Shown piece after piece: positions 45,023 through 57,104 of a stretch of DNA of 64,000 bases (the stretch's first letter is position 1; the number at the start of each line of letters is the position of its first letter). The position numbers and the translations under genes are program-made. The stretch comes from Ixodes scapularis (Eukaryota > Arthropoda > Arachnida > Ixodida > Ixodidae), in NCBI RefSeq assembly GCF_016920785.2, contig NW_024609846.1:109048831-109112830 (forward strand), written 5' to 3'. Below the pieces are notes generated by a model. The model made no database searches and was not told where the DNA came from. It worked only from the letters and a program-made list of their open reading frames with translations.

Positions 45023-46077
45023 CACTCCGTGCGAGAACTATAGGGGGCGCTTTGAAAAACGCGTGCAGCGCCGCTAGCGGAGGAGCTGGCGTTCGACTGT
45101 GAGGCGCGTTCAGCAAAGTGCGGCGCCCTTTCACATGCCAAGCAGTGGCGGCGGAAGCGCGCACGGACGAAACTTTTGCTTTTTGAGACAATACGTTGAG
45201 GGTGACGTTGCATGAGTGCTGGGGCAGAAGGGCATTTAGCTGTTCTCCACTTGTATATTCAGTTTGAGTCGTTATTAGGGGTAATTTCTCTAGTTTCGGC
45301 CGAAAAAGGAGTTGCAGAAATTTTCCGAAAAGCAAGACGGCCGCCACCATAATTTCTCTGAGTGGGAAATTTATTTCGCTCATCGCTGTAAACGTAGGAC
45401 TGCTGGAACGATGATATTTGGAGGTGAGTGAAATGTTCACTAAGTTTGTGCACGAAGTGTGCCACATTTCAATAAGACAGGAGGTGTGAAAGCTATGTTT
45501 CTGACGAATAAAGAAATGGAGCTGTACGGTATATCCAATATTAGACCCAAAATGTTGTGTTATAGCGGGCTGTGCAAAGTGCATATTTGGGCACACAGGT
45601 GCTTGAACTTGACAGTAACATGTCACAGCACTTATTATACCAAAAAGAGGTGACATATTGAAATCACTTGGAAAATTGGTTTGGGCGGCGGAACTCAATG
45701 GGAACCGGTTTTGACCATGAAAGGGCTGTCAAGAGAATGCCACTCGTCGTGGGAGGTGGAGACTTTACGTGTAGGAATAAACTGGTGGACTGTACTTCCA
45801 ATTGAAACAACTTTACGAAAGGTGGTTGCAAAGCCGAGAAAACAAAGCTGTTGGCCAACACACAGTTTGGCCGTCAAGGGCTTTTGCGGTCAGCTGTTGT
45901 GTAATAACCTGTTGTGCGAGGTGCTGATTTTCGGCGCACAGGTACTTTGACATGACCGTAACTTGACACAACACTAATTATACCAAAAAGAGTTGGCATA
46001 GCAAGACTAGATGGAAATTTAGTTTGGGCGGCGTAACTAAATGGGAACTGGTTTTGACAGTCAAAGGCTGTCAAGAC
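45023..46077. repeat. Unassigned repeat block between LINE copies A and B
   Basis: Starts CACTCCGTGCGAGAACTATA after copy A and ends CTGTCAAGAC at the first base of copy B. Its right half holds two diverged direct repeats of about 185 bp (about 45545-45735 and 45893-46077), each with TATACCAAAAAGAG, GTTTGGGCGGCG, AACTxAATGGGAAC and GGTTTTGAC. No coding sequence seen. The left part is GC-rich (GGGGGCGCTTTG, GCGGCGGAAGCGC). Confidence 0.6.
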
Positions 46078-46617
46078 CCCCGCAGGGGGCACCTGTGAAA
46101 GCAGGTGTTTGGAGAGTGGCGTCTCCACGGACCCCGAGCCATGCGGGCTCGCCCGCCCACGTCTGGCTGTGCGTGGCTTTCCCGTGTCCGGGGAAAAGGG
46201 CATCCTGGTGGTTGAGCCGAGCCCGGGGTAGGTTTGGACCCTTCGGGGCCCACCGGGCGAGGCAATACACCACTTCGGCCCCCGCTTCCCGTAGACGGGA
46301 ATCCTGGCTTGGCCCGACCAGGATGATTCAGCCTAGTCGCCACTTCTACTATCCCCTCCCTTCTTTTGCCCTTGTCTTCTCATACTTTTCACTCTTCTCA
46401 TTTCTCTTCTTTCCTTTTTCAACCCCTTTGGCGGCAAGGGCTAACCTTGGGTGGCGACAGACCCCTTGTCCAAAACCACACTTGGTTATAGTACCTGGGC
46501 AGTGCTAATAGTCTCACGGTTCCAGCAAAGCCCTTTTTGTTATGGTCCGTTAACTATTCCCTTGTTGGGCTCCGTGGTGGGCGGCACACCACAGGTTCTG
46601 AACACTCTCCGCCTCTT

Positions 46618-48081
46618 ATGGCTGCCCCTCCTCCTAAACCCAGCTCACGACAGCCCTGGAAAAGGCGCTGCCTTGAGCACGAAACCATCGAAAAAGACCC
46701 TCCTGTGGAAACTTTTACCAAGTTCTTGGTTGTTCATTCTTTAGATGAAAAAAAACCCGTTGCAAAGATATCTCCTTTTATTGTGTCGAAGGTTCTGGAA
46801 CACCTTATCGGGTTCTCGCATAAGGCCAAGAAACTGCACTCTGGAGACCTCCTTGTTGAGGTGGATACAAAACTTCATAGCGAAGCATTATGTAAGCTCA
46901 CAAACATTGTAGATGTGAAAGTGTCGGTGAGTCCTTACCGCACACTCAACACCATCCATGGAGTTCTTTCCGAGGACGACCTTCTGGAAGCAAGTGAAGA
47001 AGAACTCCTTGAAGGACTTAAAGGCGCCGGAGTTGTCGCCGCAAAACGCATAATGTTTCGAAAAGATGGCAGAGGAACCCCATCAAGACACGTCATCCTG
47101 ACCTTTGAGAAACATGCTCTTCCCGCAACAATCAAAGCAGGCTAGCTGAACTGCCGCATTCGTCCCTACATCCCCAACCCGCAACGATGTTTCCGCTGCC
47201 AACGATTTGGCCACAGTTCATGGAGTTGCAGAGGAAAAGAGACTTGTGCGAAGTGCGGAGGGCAGGACCACGTCGCTGACATCTGCGACGCAGTGGCCCG
47301 CTGCAGTAACTGCAGTGGACCACACCCAGCGTACTCTCGCACCTGCCCTCTGTGGAAACAGGAAAAAGAAATTCTTTCACTAAAAGCCAAGGAAAATATC
47401 CCATATCCTGAGGCTAAGAAAAGGTTGTCGTTTCTCTCAAAGGGAGGCTATGCCGAGGTGGTGCGCAGGGGCCCTGCACCACGCTCAGAGTCGAGGGCCA
47501 CCCAGGTCTCGCCAGAGATGCTGGCAGTGGCCCTCAAGGCCCCAACTCCTGAACGCAGGCAGCTGCCCCCTCAGACACCTCGAGGGAGCACGCAAGCTGC
47601 CCTCTCGCAGAGTGGGACGGCGGCAGCCGTGCCCACTATCCCTCCTGGACCCTCCCTGAGGGAGAAGGAGCGAAGCCATCGCTCCAACTCGCTTGGGAGG
47701 GGCTTTCCTTCTGGGGAGCGGCGCGACTCTCGCACCGCCCCTGGCTCTAATGGAGTGGAACCAATGGAGCAGGATAATTTGCCCAGCTCCTCCCCCACTC
47801 CTCCCTGTGGATCGGGCCGAGGGCGGCAACCGCCCTCTCGAACACCCGATCAAGCGAAGCCTGCAGGCAAACCTGCCTGCGAAACTAGGGAGATGGAAGT
47901 AGCAGCTGAGGCTGCTGATCCATCCACAAACCTGTCGGACTTCAAAGACACGGATTGGCAGACCCCAATACCCAAGAACAAAGCAAAAATGCTTGTTAAG
48001 CCTCCGAAATTAACCCTCTACCCAAGGCATTTAATTTCAACCCATGCATTTTTCTTCATGTATATACCCCATATATTTTAA
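46618..48081 (+). pseudogene. LINE copy B ORF1 (CCHC nucleic-acid-binding protein)
   Basis: Starts MAAPPPKPSSRQPWKRR and is open to a TAG at 47143-47145, where copy A has a Tyr codon. It continues in frame through zinc knuckles CFRCQRFGHSSWSC, CAKCGGQDHVADIC and CSNCSGPHPAYSRTC and the proline-rich tail. The final Lys codon is followed by TTA instead of the copy-A stop, so the frame runs on to 48081. A single stop separates it from an intact frame. Confidence 0.85.
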
Positions 48082-48251
48082 TTCTGGAGCTCTCCAATTT
48101 CACATTGTCTACTTTTTTATGTGTAGTGCATTGTGATAAATATTTTGAGATCAGAATGAACTTGCTTTTTATATTAATTTTATTATTCAGTTTTAGCGAT
48201 TTTAAAATTTGGTCCACATTCCTAAAGCCCCTTTTAGCTTAGCACATTTTT

Positions 48252-51200
48252 ATGGCAGAAGGCTTTTTACAGTGGAATTGCAGAGGACTTTTTCACAACC
48301 TGGATGATGTTTACTCCTTGCTTCAGGAGTACACACCCTCTGCAGTATGTCTCCAGGAGACATATTTGGGACCATCGAATAGTAATTTCCTGCGATCATT
48401 TCAAGTCTTTCGCAAAGATCGCATAACAACGTCTGGCAGTTCCGGAGGAGTTGCGATTGTTGTGGACGGAACGGTACCAGCTGTTGAAATTTCTTTGAAC
48501 ACTTCTCTGGAGGCTGTCGCAGTACGGTTGATGTTAGATCGCCTTGTTAGCATATGCTCCCTCTACATACCCCCTTCATCTTCCCTGACGCTGACCGATC
48601 TTGAACGCCTTGCAGACCAGCTTCCAGAACCCTATGTTCTCCTAGGAGATTTTAATGCCCACAATCCGCTCTGGGGAAGTCAACGGGTCGACAGCCGAGG
48701 ATCTGTTATAGAAAGGTTTCTCTCCCGAAGAGCTGCCAGTCTCCTAAATACTGGTGAGGCCACATATTTCAGCTCAACTCACCACTCCTTTTCCTGCATT
48801 GACCTATCCATTGTTTCTTCATCCATGTTTACAAATATTACCTGGACTGTCCTGAACAACCCACGTGGCAGTGACCACTTCCCTATCCGTCTCATCCCCA
48901 CAGAGCCCCCACCTATTCTCCCCTGTTGCCCTCCTCGATGGAAACTTTCTATAGCAAACTGGGAACTTTTCCAGGAATGTGTAACGTCTTCTGTCCTGCC
49001 TGTAGCACACTCTATTGAAGAAGAAAATGAAATCATCACTACCGCCATTGTTGATGCAGCTCTTGCTGCTATTCCACAAACCTCGGGTAAGCTACCCAAG
49101 CGCCCAAAGCCTTGGTGGGATAGGGAGTGCCGAAAGTCCAGAAATCGCCAGAATTGCGCTTAGGCAAAGTTTCGGCGGTATCCCACCCCACAAACCTTCT
49201 CGCATTCAAGCGCCTGCGAGCAGAAGCCCGACGCGTCAGGAGACAAGCGAAACGCCGTTCCTTTCACTCGTATACTTCCTCCATTAATAGTTTTGCTCCA
49301 GCCAAAATTGTATGGGACAGGGTAAGGCGAATGGATGGTGATTACGCCCACTTTTCAATCCCCCTGCTATCAGCCGACGATGGAGAGGCGTTTTCATCTT
49401 TGCAGGAACAGGCTGATGCACTGGGTAGACATTTACCGCAGGTCTCCAGCTCTAAGAATTATACGGAAAAGTTTTTACGCTTTAAAACCAAAGCTGAGAA
49501 GGTCCCAATCCGCCGATCTGATAGCTGTGCCGAAGAATATGACCGGCCTTTTACACTTACTGAGCTGCGTCGAGTCATTGCCACAGCAAAAGCAACATCT
49601 CCCGGGGTTGATGACATTCATTAGACTATGATTTCCCATCTGCCTGAAGCATTCCTCGTCATTCTCCTCCAGTTTTTCAATGGAGTGTAAGCAGAGGGGA
49701 AGCTGCCGAGCGTGTGGAAAAAGGCTATTGTCATCCCTATCTTCAAACCGGGAAAAGACAGAACTAAAGCCTCCAGCTATAGGCCTATAGCCCTGACTAG
49801 CTGCCTCGGAAAGACATTCGAGCGGCTGGTTAACAATAGGCTTATCTTCATTCTTGAACGGAACTCGCTTTTAAGCAATTTACAGTGTGGCTTTCATGCC
49901 GCCAGGTCCACTGCCGACCACCTCGTACGATTGGAAACGACCATCCGAGAGGCCTTTATAAACAAGCAGTTCTGCCTTTCAGTATTTTTTGACCTTGGAA
50001 AGGCTTACGATACCACTTGGCGGTACGGTATCCTTCAAGACCTTATCAAGATGAATATTGGCGGAAATATGTTTAATTGCATTCCAGACTTTTTGCAGGA
50101 TCGCACCTTTCAGGTACGATTGGGAACAACCCTTTCGTCATGTTTCATCCAGGAGAATGGAGTCCCACAAGGATGTGTCCTGAGCGTTACCCTCTTTCTT
50201 ATTAAAATCAACTCTTTGTCCCGAGCAATACCACCTTTGGTCTCCTACTCGCTTTATGTTGATGACGTCCAGGTCTGCTTTTCGTCATGTAATTTAGCTA
50301 TCTGTGAGCGCCAAATCCAAGTAACCATTAATAAAATGAGTAAATGGGCTGATGAGAACGGTTTCAAGTTTTCTGCTGAGAAAACCGAGGCTGTTTGCTT
50401 CTCCCGGAGAAGGGGAATGTTTCCCGAACCATCGCTTCACATAAATGGCACATCCCTTCCCGTCCGACCGGAACACAGGTTCCTCGGTGTGACGTTTGAC
50501 AGCAAGCTTACTTTCGGCCCCCATATCAAGGCACTGAAACTGAAATGCCAGCAGAAACTAAACATTTTAAAAGTTCTTTCACATCGCACCTGGGGCGCGG
50601 ACAGGGTATGTCTTTTACGAATTTACAGGGCTGTAGTGCGCTCTACCCTGGATTATGGAAGCCTTGTTTACGGATCTGCGAAACCATCCACCCTCAAGAT
50701 GCTTGATCCTATTCACCACCAGGGGATCCGTTTGGCAACGGGGGCATTCCGTACGTCGCCGGTACTTAGCCTGTACGCTGAATCGCATGAGTGCTCGCTC
50801 GAGAGACGTAGACTTTTTCTCGCTGTTCAGTACTTTCTAAGACTCCGTTCTTTTCCGCAAAATCCTGTAGCAATTTTTACACTACGTGTAAAAATTGCTA
50901 CAGAACAATACAATTTTGATACTCTCTCTCCTCTCCTTGAAATTCAACAAAAGAACTGCACCCTGGAAAGTTGCCAATACTTGTTGTAATCTTTCTTTGA
51001 CCAAGCACAAAAAAGATACAGTTGACCCTAGTGTTCTCAGGCAAGAATTCATAGAGCTGTGTACCTCGTACAATGGCTACAAGCACTTCTTTACTGATGG
51101 ATCAAAAACCACAGACTACGTTGGCTGTGCTGCTATCGGCGAGGGCTACAGATCTGTAAAAAGGTTAAACAAAAATGCCTCAATTTTTACTGCTGAGCTT

Positions 51201-51900
51201 TATGGTCTGATAACTGCAGTTGACCACATTGTCAGACATCGATATAGAAAGTCTGTCATTTTCTCCGACTCTCTCAGCTCACTGAAAGCACTCAACTCTC
51301 CAACATCTTGGAAGCACCCTCTGCTTGTGCAACTTTGTAATACACTAACACAAGCACTGGCAAAGAAAATACAGATAGAATTCTGCTGGGTCCCTGGCCA
51401 TATTGGCATTGAAGGCAATGAGCTAGCTGACCGTGCAGCTTCTGCGTGTGTAGATAAAACAGTTGACCATAACAGCATCCCTGCTACTCATTACCGAGTA
51501 CCACTAAAAAGGCAAATAAAATATGCCTGGCAGAGGGAATGGGATTCCCAGCTGCAAAACAAACTCCATATGATTAAGCCCATCCTGAGCGAGTGGCGCA
51601 GTGCCAGACACCGAGAGCGTTTTTATGAGATTGAGAATAGGACATACCCAACTTAGCCATAGCTACCTCTTGCCTAGGGAGAGTGAACCGACCTGTGACT
51701 TCTGTTCTGAACCATTAGGTATACTTCACATTTTGATAGTTTGTCCACACTTTGAAGAGAACCGTCGAACCTGTTTTTCTATATTCTATCGGGAACATGT
51801 ACCATTTCACTTGGCACTTTTACTGGGTGACGAGCCTCTTGTCCCAGACTCGCAAGTTTTCAATTTTTTGGAAGAAACTAATATTCTGCGGAAATTATAA
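48252..51900 (+). pseudogene. LINE copy B ORF2 (endonuclease, reverse transcriptase, RNase H)
   Basis: Endonuclease 48252-49000: WNCRGL, QETYLGPS, GDFNAHNPLW and GSDHFPI, with key residues present. Stops at 49161-49163 (TAG), 49622-49624 and 49688, and a frameshift near 49190, break the linker. Reverse transcriptase 49712-50870: FKPGKDRTKASSYRPIALTS, FFDLGKAYDTTW, QGCVLSVTLF, LYVDDVQVCF and FLGVTFDSKL. RNase H 51070-51450: FFTDGSKTTDYVGCAA, FTAELYGL, IFSDSLSSLKAL and WVPGHIGIEGNELADRAAS, so the catalytic Asp-Glu-Asp-Asp set is complete. A C-terminal CCHC (CDFCSEPLGILHILIVC) follows after a frameshift near 51640. This layout is typical of the I superfamily. Confidence 0.9.
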
Positions 51901-52044
51901 GTATAGTGGCTTGTAAGGTCCGCTTTGAGGCTTTAGTCAGTCCTTAAAGAATGTAGGCTTTCTTTACACAATGTTTCTGGCGCACTATGGCCCCGATGCT
52001 GCTGCGCCAATAAAAAAACCCAAAACCAACCAACTATACTTTTA

Positions 52045-53040
52045 ACCCTAGAAAAGGTTCGTGAATATCCGGATACAGAAATGAGGTACAAGGTGATGCA
52101 GGGTAAGACAGAAATTGATAAATCAAATCATACCTATAACTGGAATTCTCTGTTACAGTACTGACAAACTTATGACAAAGTTATGAAAACCTTTCAGAAC
52201 ATTTATTATATTAGTACCAGAAGAGTAAAGTTGACAAAACGGAGGCCCCCGAATACAGAGATCAACGAAGGAATTTTCCAATTGCGTTAGGATATTAGGA
52301 CCAGCTTTTGAATCATGGAAACACCAAGCTAAGAAATGAAATTCGTGAAATTCGTAAACAAATGTGAATGAAATACGCCTAGCGAAAAGGAAACATATTT
52401 TAAATCGGTTCATTCAATCAAGAACAAATTCAAAGGAGACATGGAACTTAGTAAACAGGTTAATTTGCCAAAAAGTTAAAATAGCATGGATGATACGATT
52501 CAGAAACATTTCCATGGGTCAAGTTCTTATGCGGCGTTGTCAGTGTCTTAAAAAAGTCTTCATCGACGCCGAGCTAAAAAATTCACTCCACTGTTAGTAT
52601 CATTCCTATCACTCCACATGTCAAGTGCTCTAACTGGGTGTATTTGCCTTACATAACACAACAGTATATTTCAAAATTATAACTTCTATGCTGAAAACTA
52701 AGCCACCAGGGTTTGACAACATAAGAATCCGAAATATTAAGTATATTTTGGAAGACTGAAGCTGATCTCACAAATAATTATTATTGACATCCTCTATAGC
52801 GGAAGTAGTCCGAAGAGCCTAAAGGTCTTGATTATATGTGACACATATGAACATGGAAAACATCAAGTGTTTGAGATCTACCAACCAATTCCTCTTCTAC
52901 TTATATTTACTCGTATAATATTCAAAATTTGTACAACTTGCCATGACTAGCTTCCGTGACATAAATTTTTTTATTAAGTAATACTAATATGGTTTCCGAC
53001 AACAAAAACGTACTATTACACAATTAGAAGATGGTGCATA
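52045..53040 (+). pseudogene. CR1-like LINE ORF2, linker and reverse transcriptase part
   Basis: Right half of the LINE broken at 36843. The frame resumes LTLEKVREYPD and runs through FQNIYYISTRRVKLTKRRPP, NEIRLAKRKHILNRFIQSRT, NSKETWNLVNRLICQK, KTKPPGFDNIRIRNIKYILE and finally YGFRQQKRTITQLE, all reverse-transcriptase linker and early fingers/palm blocks. Many stops. Similarity fades near 53040, so the 3' end is missing. Confidence 0.7.
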
Positions 53041-54690
53041 TTACGTTATCGAAGCACCGGAGAACTCGTTCAAATATCGTTTACTCGTTCAAACATCGGT
53101 GCTACATTTTATAAGAAAATGGGTACTATGATTAGAACAGATCAGAGACACGCCACATAGACCCTCATGGCTGTGTATATATAGCTGCCACCTGCGAGTC
53201 GCTTTTCGGAAGCTATCGGGAACCTTTGTCAATTCCGTCCTCCCAGCAACGGTTCGCGTTTGCGTTTCGCTGCTTCCCCATTTTCGTTGTTTCACAGCTA
53301 TACATGCGTCGCCCTTTCAATATGAAAAATGCTCGTTACGTTGGCATGGGTCCTTCTGAACCGTACAAAGACGCACAATCACTAGATCGGCGTGCACTCT
53401 ATCGTGCAACTGCGGCGCCGTACGAACCTGTAAAAACTTAAGTGGAACGGATTTGCTGTCAGGCCGCGTTCTTTTTCAAGTGCTTTTTCAAATCGGTGCG
53501 CTGCTTTTATAAATAAATGGGTATCTTCTAATAGCGCTGACAAAAGCCGTCAAGAAAACCTCCGTGGTTCCCTATCGGCGGTCGCGAACCGAGGTGTGGA
53601 ACGGACATGTTTCATGCTTCTCCCACAGAAGTTCGGCGTGCCGGATGTAAACAAGCGTGAGGCGTACCTCTCGGCACTTTTGATGCGCCGTTGATTGGTT
53701 CAGCCGCCACGCGACTGGGCGCCCGGTCGCAAAAATCGGCCTGAAAACGACTGCTTCAAACCTGTCGCCTTCGTGACTTGCGATTATCGCTGTTGCGACA
53801 AAAGTTCTCGCGTGACAGCTGCGACTTCCCAGTGCGAACGCTCCTTTACAGCAAACGTTGTGCCGCAAAGCCCCTGTAACGAGGGCAAGCTAGTACGGTT
53901 GTGCAAGGTTCGACTCGAATAGCGCTGCGTCATTGATAGCCTTCACAGTGTATGGGAACGCGAAGACGAATAGTTCATTCAACAGTGCAGAAGCTAGGGA
54001 TGACGTTGGCCTACTCAATTCGAACCACTATTCGCACAACCTTACAAGCCAGCTCAATTGTACTAAAGGTTTGTTGTCGTTTTTTTCTTAAAGAGATCAT
54101 ATGTTACTCGTTTTTTTTTCCATCACAAGTTAGTTCAAATCACTCTGAACGAATAAGCAGAGTTTCAAGAAAATAAAAATTGGAGTTTTTTTTTAAATAT
54201 TGACGTGCAGTTGTGCCACATTTAGTAGAATGTGCATGGTTTCTGCATTACTAAAATAACTACAATAATGAATAAGCCTAATCTTTGATATATTCGTAAT
54301 ACTCACTTAAAGTTGATCATTCCGATATATTTTGCCTTATATTTAGTAACTCGATGGTGAATAATTGTGAATGTCTTTAAAACGTGCTTGTTAGATGGGT
54401 TTCGAAAATATGTTGGCATAGAAATCTTTTATTGTTATTTGTAGTATTCCGCATACATGTTGCATACCTCTCATAAAATAAAAAGAACAGAAATCATTAC
54501 TAAGTGCATGCTTCGGCGTGAAATTGGCCGCTGTGAAATTCACCATAGCGAAACCTCAGCATTTACCACGCCTGGAGCTGCGAAATTTTGTATCTCCGGA
54601 ATACAATTAGTTACAGCGTTCGCATAAAACTGAATGCTCCTTCCAGGAATATGGTTTTAATATATTTTGACATAACTACAAAAAATATTA
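53041..54690. other. Intronic DNA with an imperfect palindrome
   Basis: No gene. Sequence at 53890-54055 is weakly palindromic: GGTTGTGCAAGGTTCGACTCGAATAG on the left against CGAACCACTATTCGCACAACC on the right. A related stretch (CGATTCGAACCACTATTGGCAC) occurs near 62530-62560, suggesting a dispersed MITE. Confidence 0.45.
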
Positions 54691-54909
54691 CCTGGGAGGC
54701 TATGTTCGACAAAAGTTTCGTTTCTTTTCAAAAGAAACGGAAGTAACGGAACTGACAATATCGCGTCTGATCGGTCAGAGGCTAAAATGACGAAAAGTTC
54801 CCACTTTCGTTATTTGAGCCTCTAGCCAATCAGACGCTATATCGTCAGTTCCGTCACTTCCGCTTCATTTTCGAAGAAACGAAACAGTTGTCGGACATAG
54901 CTCGCCTGG
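54691..54909. mobile_element. Palindromic MITE, 219 bp
   Basis: Nearly the whole element is an inverted repeat with a short loop: CCTGGGAGGCTATGTTCGAC at the left against GTCGGACATAGCTCGCCTGG at the right; inner arms hold TTTCGTTTCTT, GGAACTGAC and CAGACGC. The target duplication is uncertain. No coding capacity. Confidence 0.75.
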
Positions 54910-56369
54910 ACTATCATTTTACGATCTGACCTGGAAACACCCTGAAGTCAAGTACACGTTGCTCTGCTACATCGATATTCAGGTCAATAATTGAATTGTA
55001 CGAGTACTATATAGTTTCTTAAGACTCAGAGGAGCATTGTAGTGTAGCCTAATATTACATAGATTGAGACAGCGTTAGCTCAAATAAAGGTTGTGAAAGT
55101 TCGCGGTCCGCTTACCTTGGGATACTTTTCAGACAAGGTGGAGATATTCATTTCGTTGTACATTGAGGATAAGTTACGCCTGTCTTCACCAGCCTTAGTG
55201 TGCTTAGAAAAAGAAAAAGAAAACAACCGAATAACGGTCGTAATTTTTATCTCTCAAAACCTTCCCGATATTTTTTTTTGCTAGTTATGTTTTATTGCGA
55301 GTCCTTTTTCTTTTTGGGATTCCATGCAAAAGGAACTAGTACCGTGTTTGTCAAGGGTGCCCAGACGTTATAGTCTAGCTAAATTAATAGGCCCGCTCGA
55401 ACGTTTTGATACCAAACTGAAATCGCAGTGCGGCGGTATAATTTCCCAGACCACTCACACACACGGGGATGATTGGAGTAAGGCAAAACCCCGTTAGGAT
55501 ATCCTACGTAAGCCGATCTATAATATTTTTTTTTCGCCACAGTTTTGTCCATCGGGATGGTTTGTCGGCAGTACCCATTTGAGTATCAAAGCGAATTGAA
55601 AACTGCTTTTTCCTGGGAATTTTACTATCTGTGATACTGTGTTCCAGGTCATTGAAAGGGATCCTAAGCTTTATGTGATCACCGTACTTAGCTGGTGTTT
55701 TGTAACCTGATGAATGCTCCCTTCTACTTATCAATACACTGACTTTAAGGCCATTGAGAAATCTCGAAAGTGATGAAAGTTTGATGATGCAGTGAAAAAT
55801 AGTGCATGTGAAAATAAGTGAACAATATCTTAGATTGTGAGTAAAATGATTCATAAAATACCCTTCACAGAAGAGCTTTATAATTGAGGCATAAATATAA
55901 ATTTTACATTACATAGAAAAATCTCTAAATTATATTGGCACCTCTATTAACATGTTAAGTGGGAGCGGTGAGGAATTTCATATTTGATGACTAGTTATTT
56001 TTAACACTGCGCGCCACTGCTTTCACCTACACAACAACCACGTTTCGGTGTATTTTACTTAGGCACAGCGTGAGCAGTACCAACCTTTGTAACTGAGAAT
56101 ACTACCCTAGATTACAGCTATTTGTTTTAAAATTGAAAATCAAATTTGAAGAGAAATCGAGTCAGATTGTGAATAGCTTGTTCCCGCTAAAATGCATCGC
56201 GTTGGGTACTTGGTACTAAAACTTCAGCAATTGCACAGAAGTGAGCATTTCGTGAAATATCTCGAACACAGTAACAAATATTAAAAGCATAGAATCCACC
56301 TGAAGTCTATGGAACCTGTAAACATTTTTTCAGTAATGCATAAATTCGCTTTAGCGGGAGATAAAATAT
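54910..56369. other. Intronic DNA
   Basis: Mostly AT-rich. Apart from the open minus frame listed separately at 55504-55740, nothing was recognised. Confidence 0.4.
55504..55740 (-). other. Unassigned open frame, possible exon
   Basis: About 79 codons without a stop in the same strand as the M13 gene: EHSSGYKTPAKYGDHIKLRI, then FNDLEHSITDSKIPRKKQFS and TQMGTADKPSRWTKLWRKK. Composition is more protein-like than surrounding frames. It does not match the M13 segment missing here, and no family was recognised. It could equally be an old transposon piece. Confidence 0.25.
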
Positions 56370-57070
56370 GTATGGGTGTTCGAAATACTCAGGTTCGATC
56401 TAAAATGGGTCATAAATATCGGCGTGTTCAAGAAGCAATCTAAATGTTTCGTCAAGAGGGTATTTCACAGGTTGGTTTTATCTTCTAAGAATCTAAAGCG
56501 TAGCTCCCATTCTGTAAAAGATATGGCGAAAATGCTTGCCAGGATCAACAGTGGCCGGCGACGCAGAATACCGGGAGCAGCGACGGAAGGTGTAGCTTAC
56601 CAGCGAAAGCAAACGACACGCAGATGAAATCCGTCGGCAGCGAGAACGCCGTCATTATGCAGCCGTGTTTTTTTTTTTCGTCTTACTTCGTTTTGCTTTT
56701 ATTGTCCGCATTTATTTTTTAACCAAACGTACCTTAAAATTATTGTGTTAGTTTAAATTGACCACCGTCGTCGCGAGCACTCTCTAATGAAGTCCCTATT
56801 AGTCCCGATAAGCACGTAGAGCCATCTTTCAAGACGTGCGCGTAACGGGCCCCGCGTCACACGACTGGTTTTCTGCATCGCCATCCGCCGTTGAGCATGG
56901 CAAGTATTTTGGCCCGCTTTTTTACAGAAAGGAAGCTACGCTTTGAATTTCTACAAGATAAAAACGATTTCTGAAATACACCTTTGACAAAAAGTTTAGA
57001 TTGCCACGTGCAGAGGCCGGTTTTTACGGACCATTTTAGATATAGCCTGGTTATTTCAGACACCCAATAC
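56370..57070. mobile_element. Foldback MITE beside an M13 exon
   Basis: Diverged inverted arms of about 200 bp: left GTATGGGTGTTCGAAATACTC, right the complement of GTATTGGGTGTCTGAAATAA. Further matching blocks include TCTAAAATGGG and GGCAATCTAAA, TTTCTGTAAAA and AAAATxCTTGCCA. The apparent open frames on the two strands are the same sequence read in each arm. The right end lies 34 bp from the donor of the M13 exon. Confidence 0.7.
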
Positions 57071-57104
57071 TTTAGATATACTGTTGGAATGCGTTATATA
57101 TTAC

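Larger units (their letters stand above)
46078..52032 (+). mobile_element. I-type LINE copy B, full length
   Basis: Starts CCCCGCAGGGGGCACCTG, like copy A, and ends GCGCCAATAAAAAAACCC followed by AAAACCAACCA at the target duplication ACTATACTTTTA (52033-52044). About 5.95 kb with 5' UTR, ORF1, ORF2 and a short 3' UTR. No target duplication flanks copy B alone; the pair A plus B shares one. Multiple stops make it dead. Confidence 0.9.

Noticed and set aside
45023..45470. A promoter or CpG-island-like start for a host gene
   Set aside because: GC-rich text such as GGGGGCGC is present, but no downstream coding exon is recognisable and the block looks like a repeat.
53226..53441. Small protein frame of 71 codons
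   Set aside because: No motif, no splice context and a stop-rich neighbourhood; likely chance.
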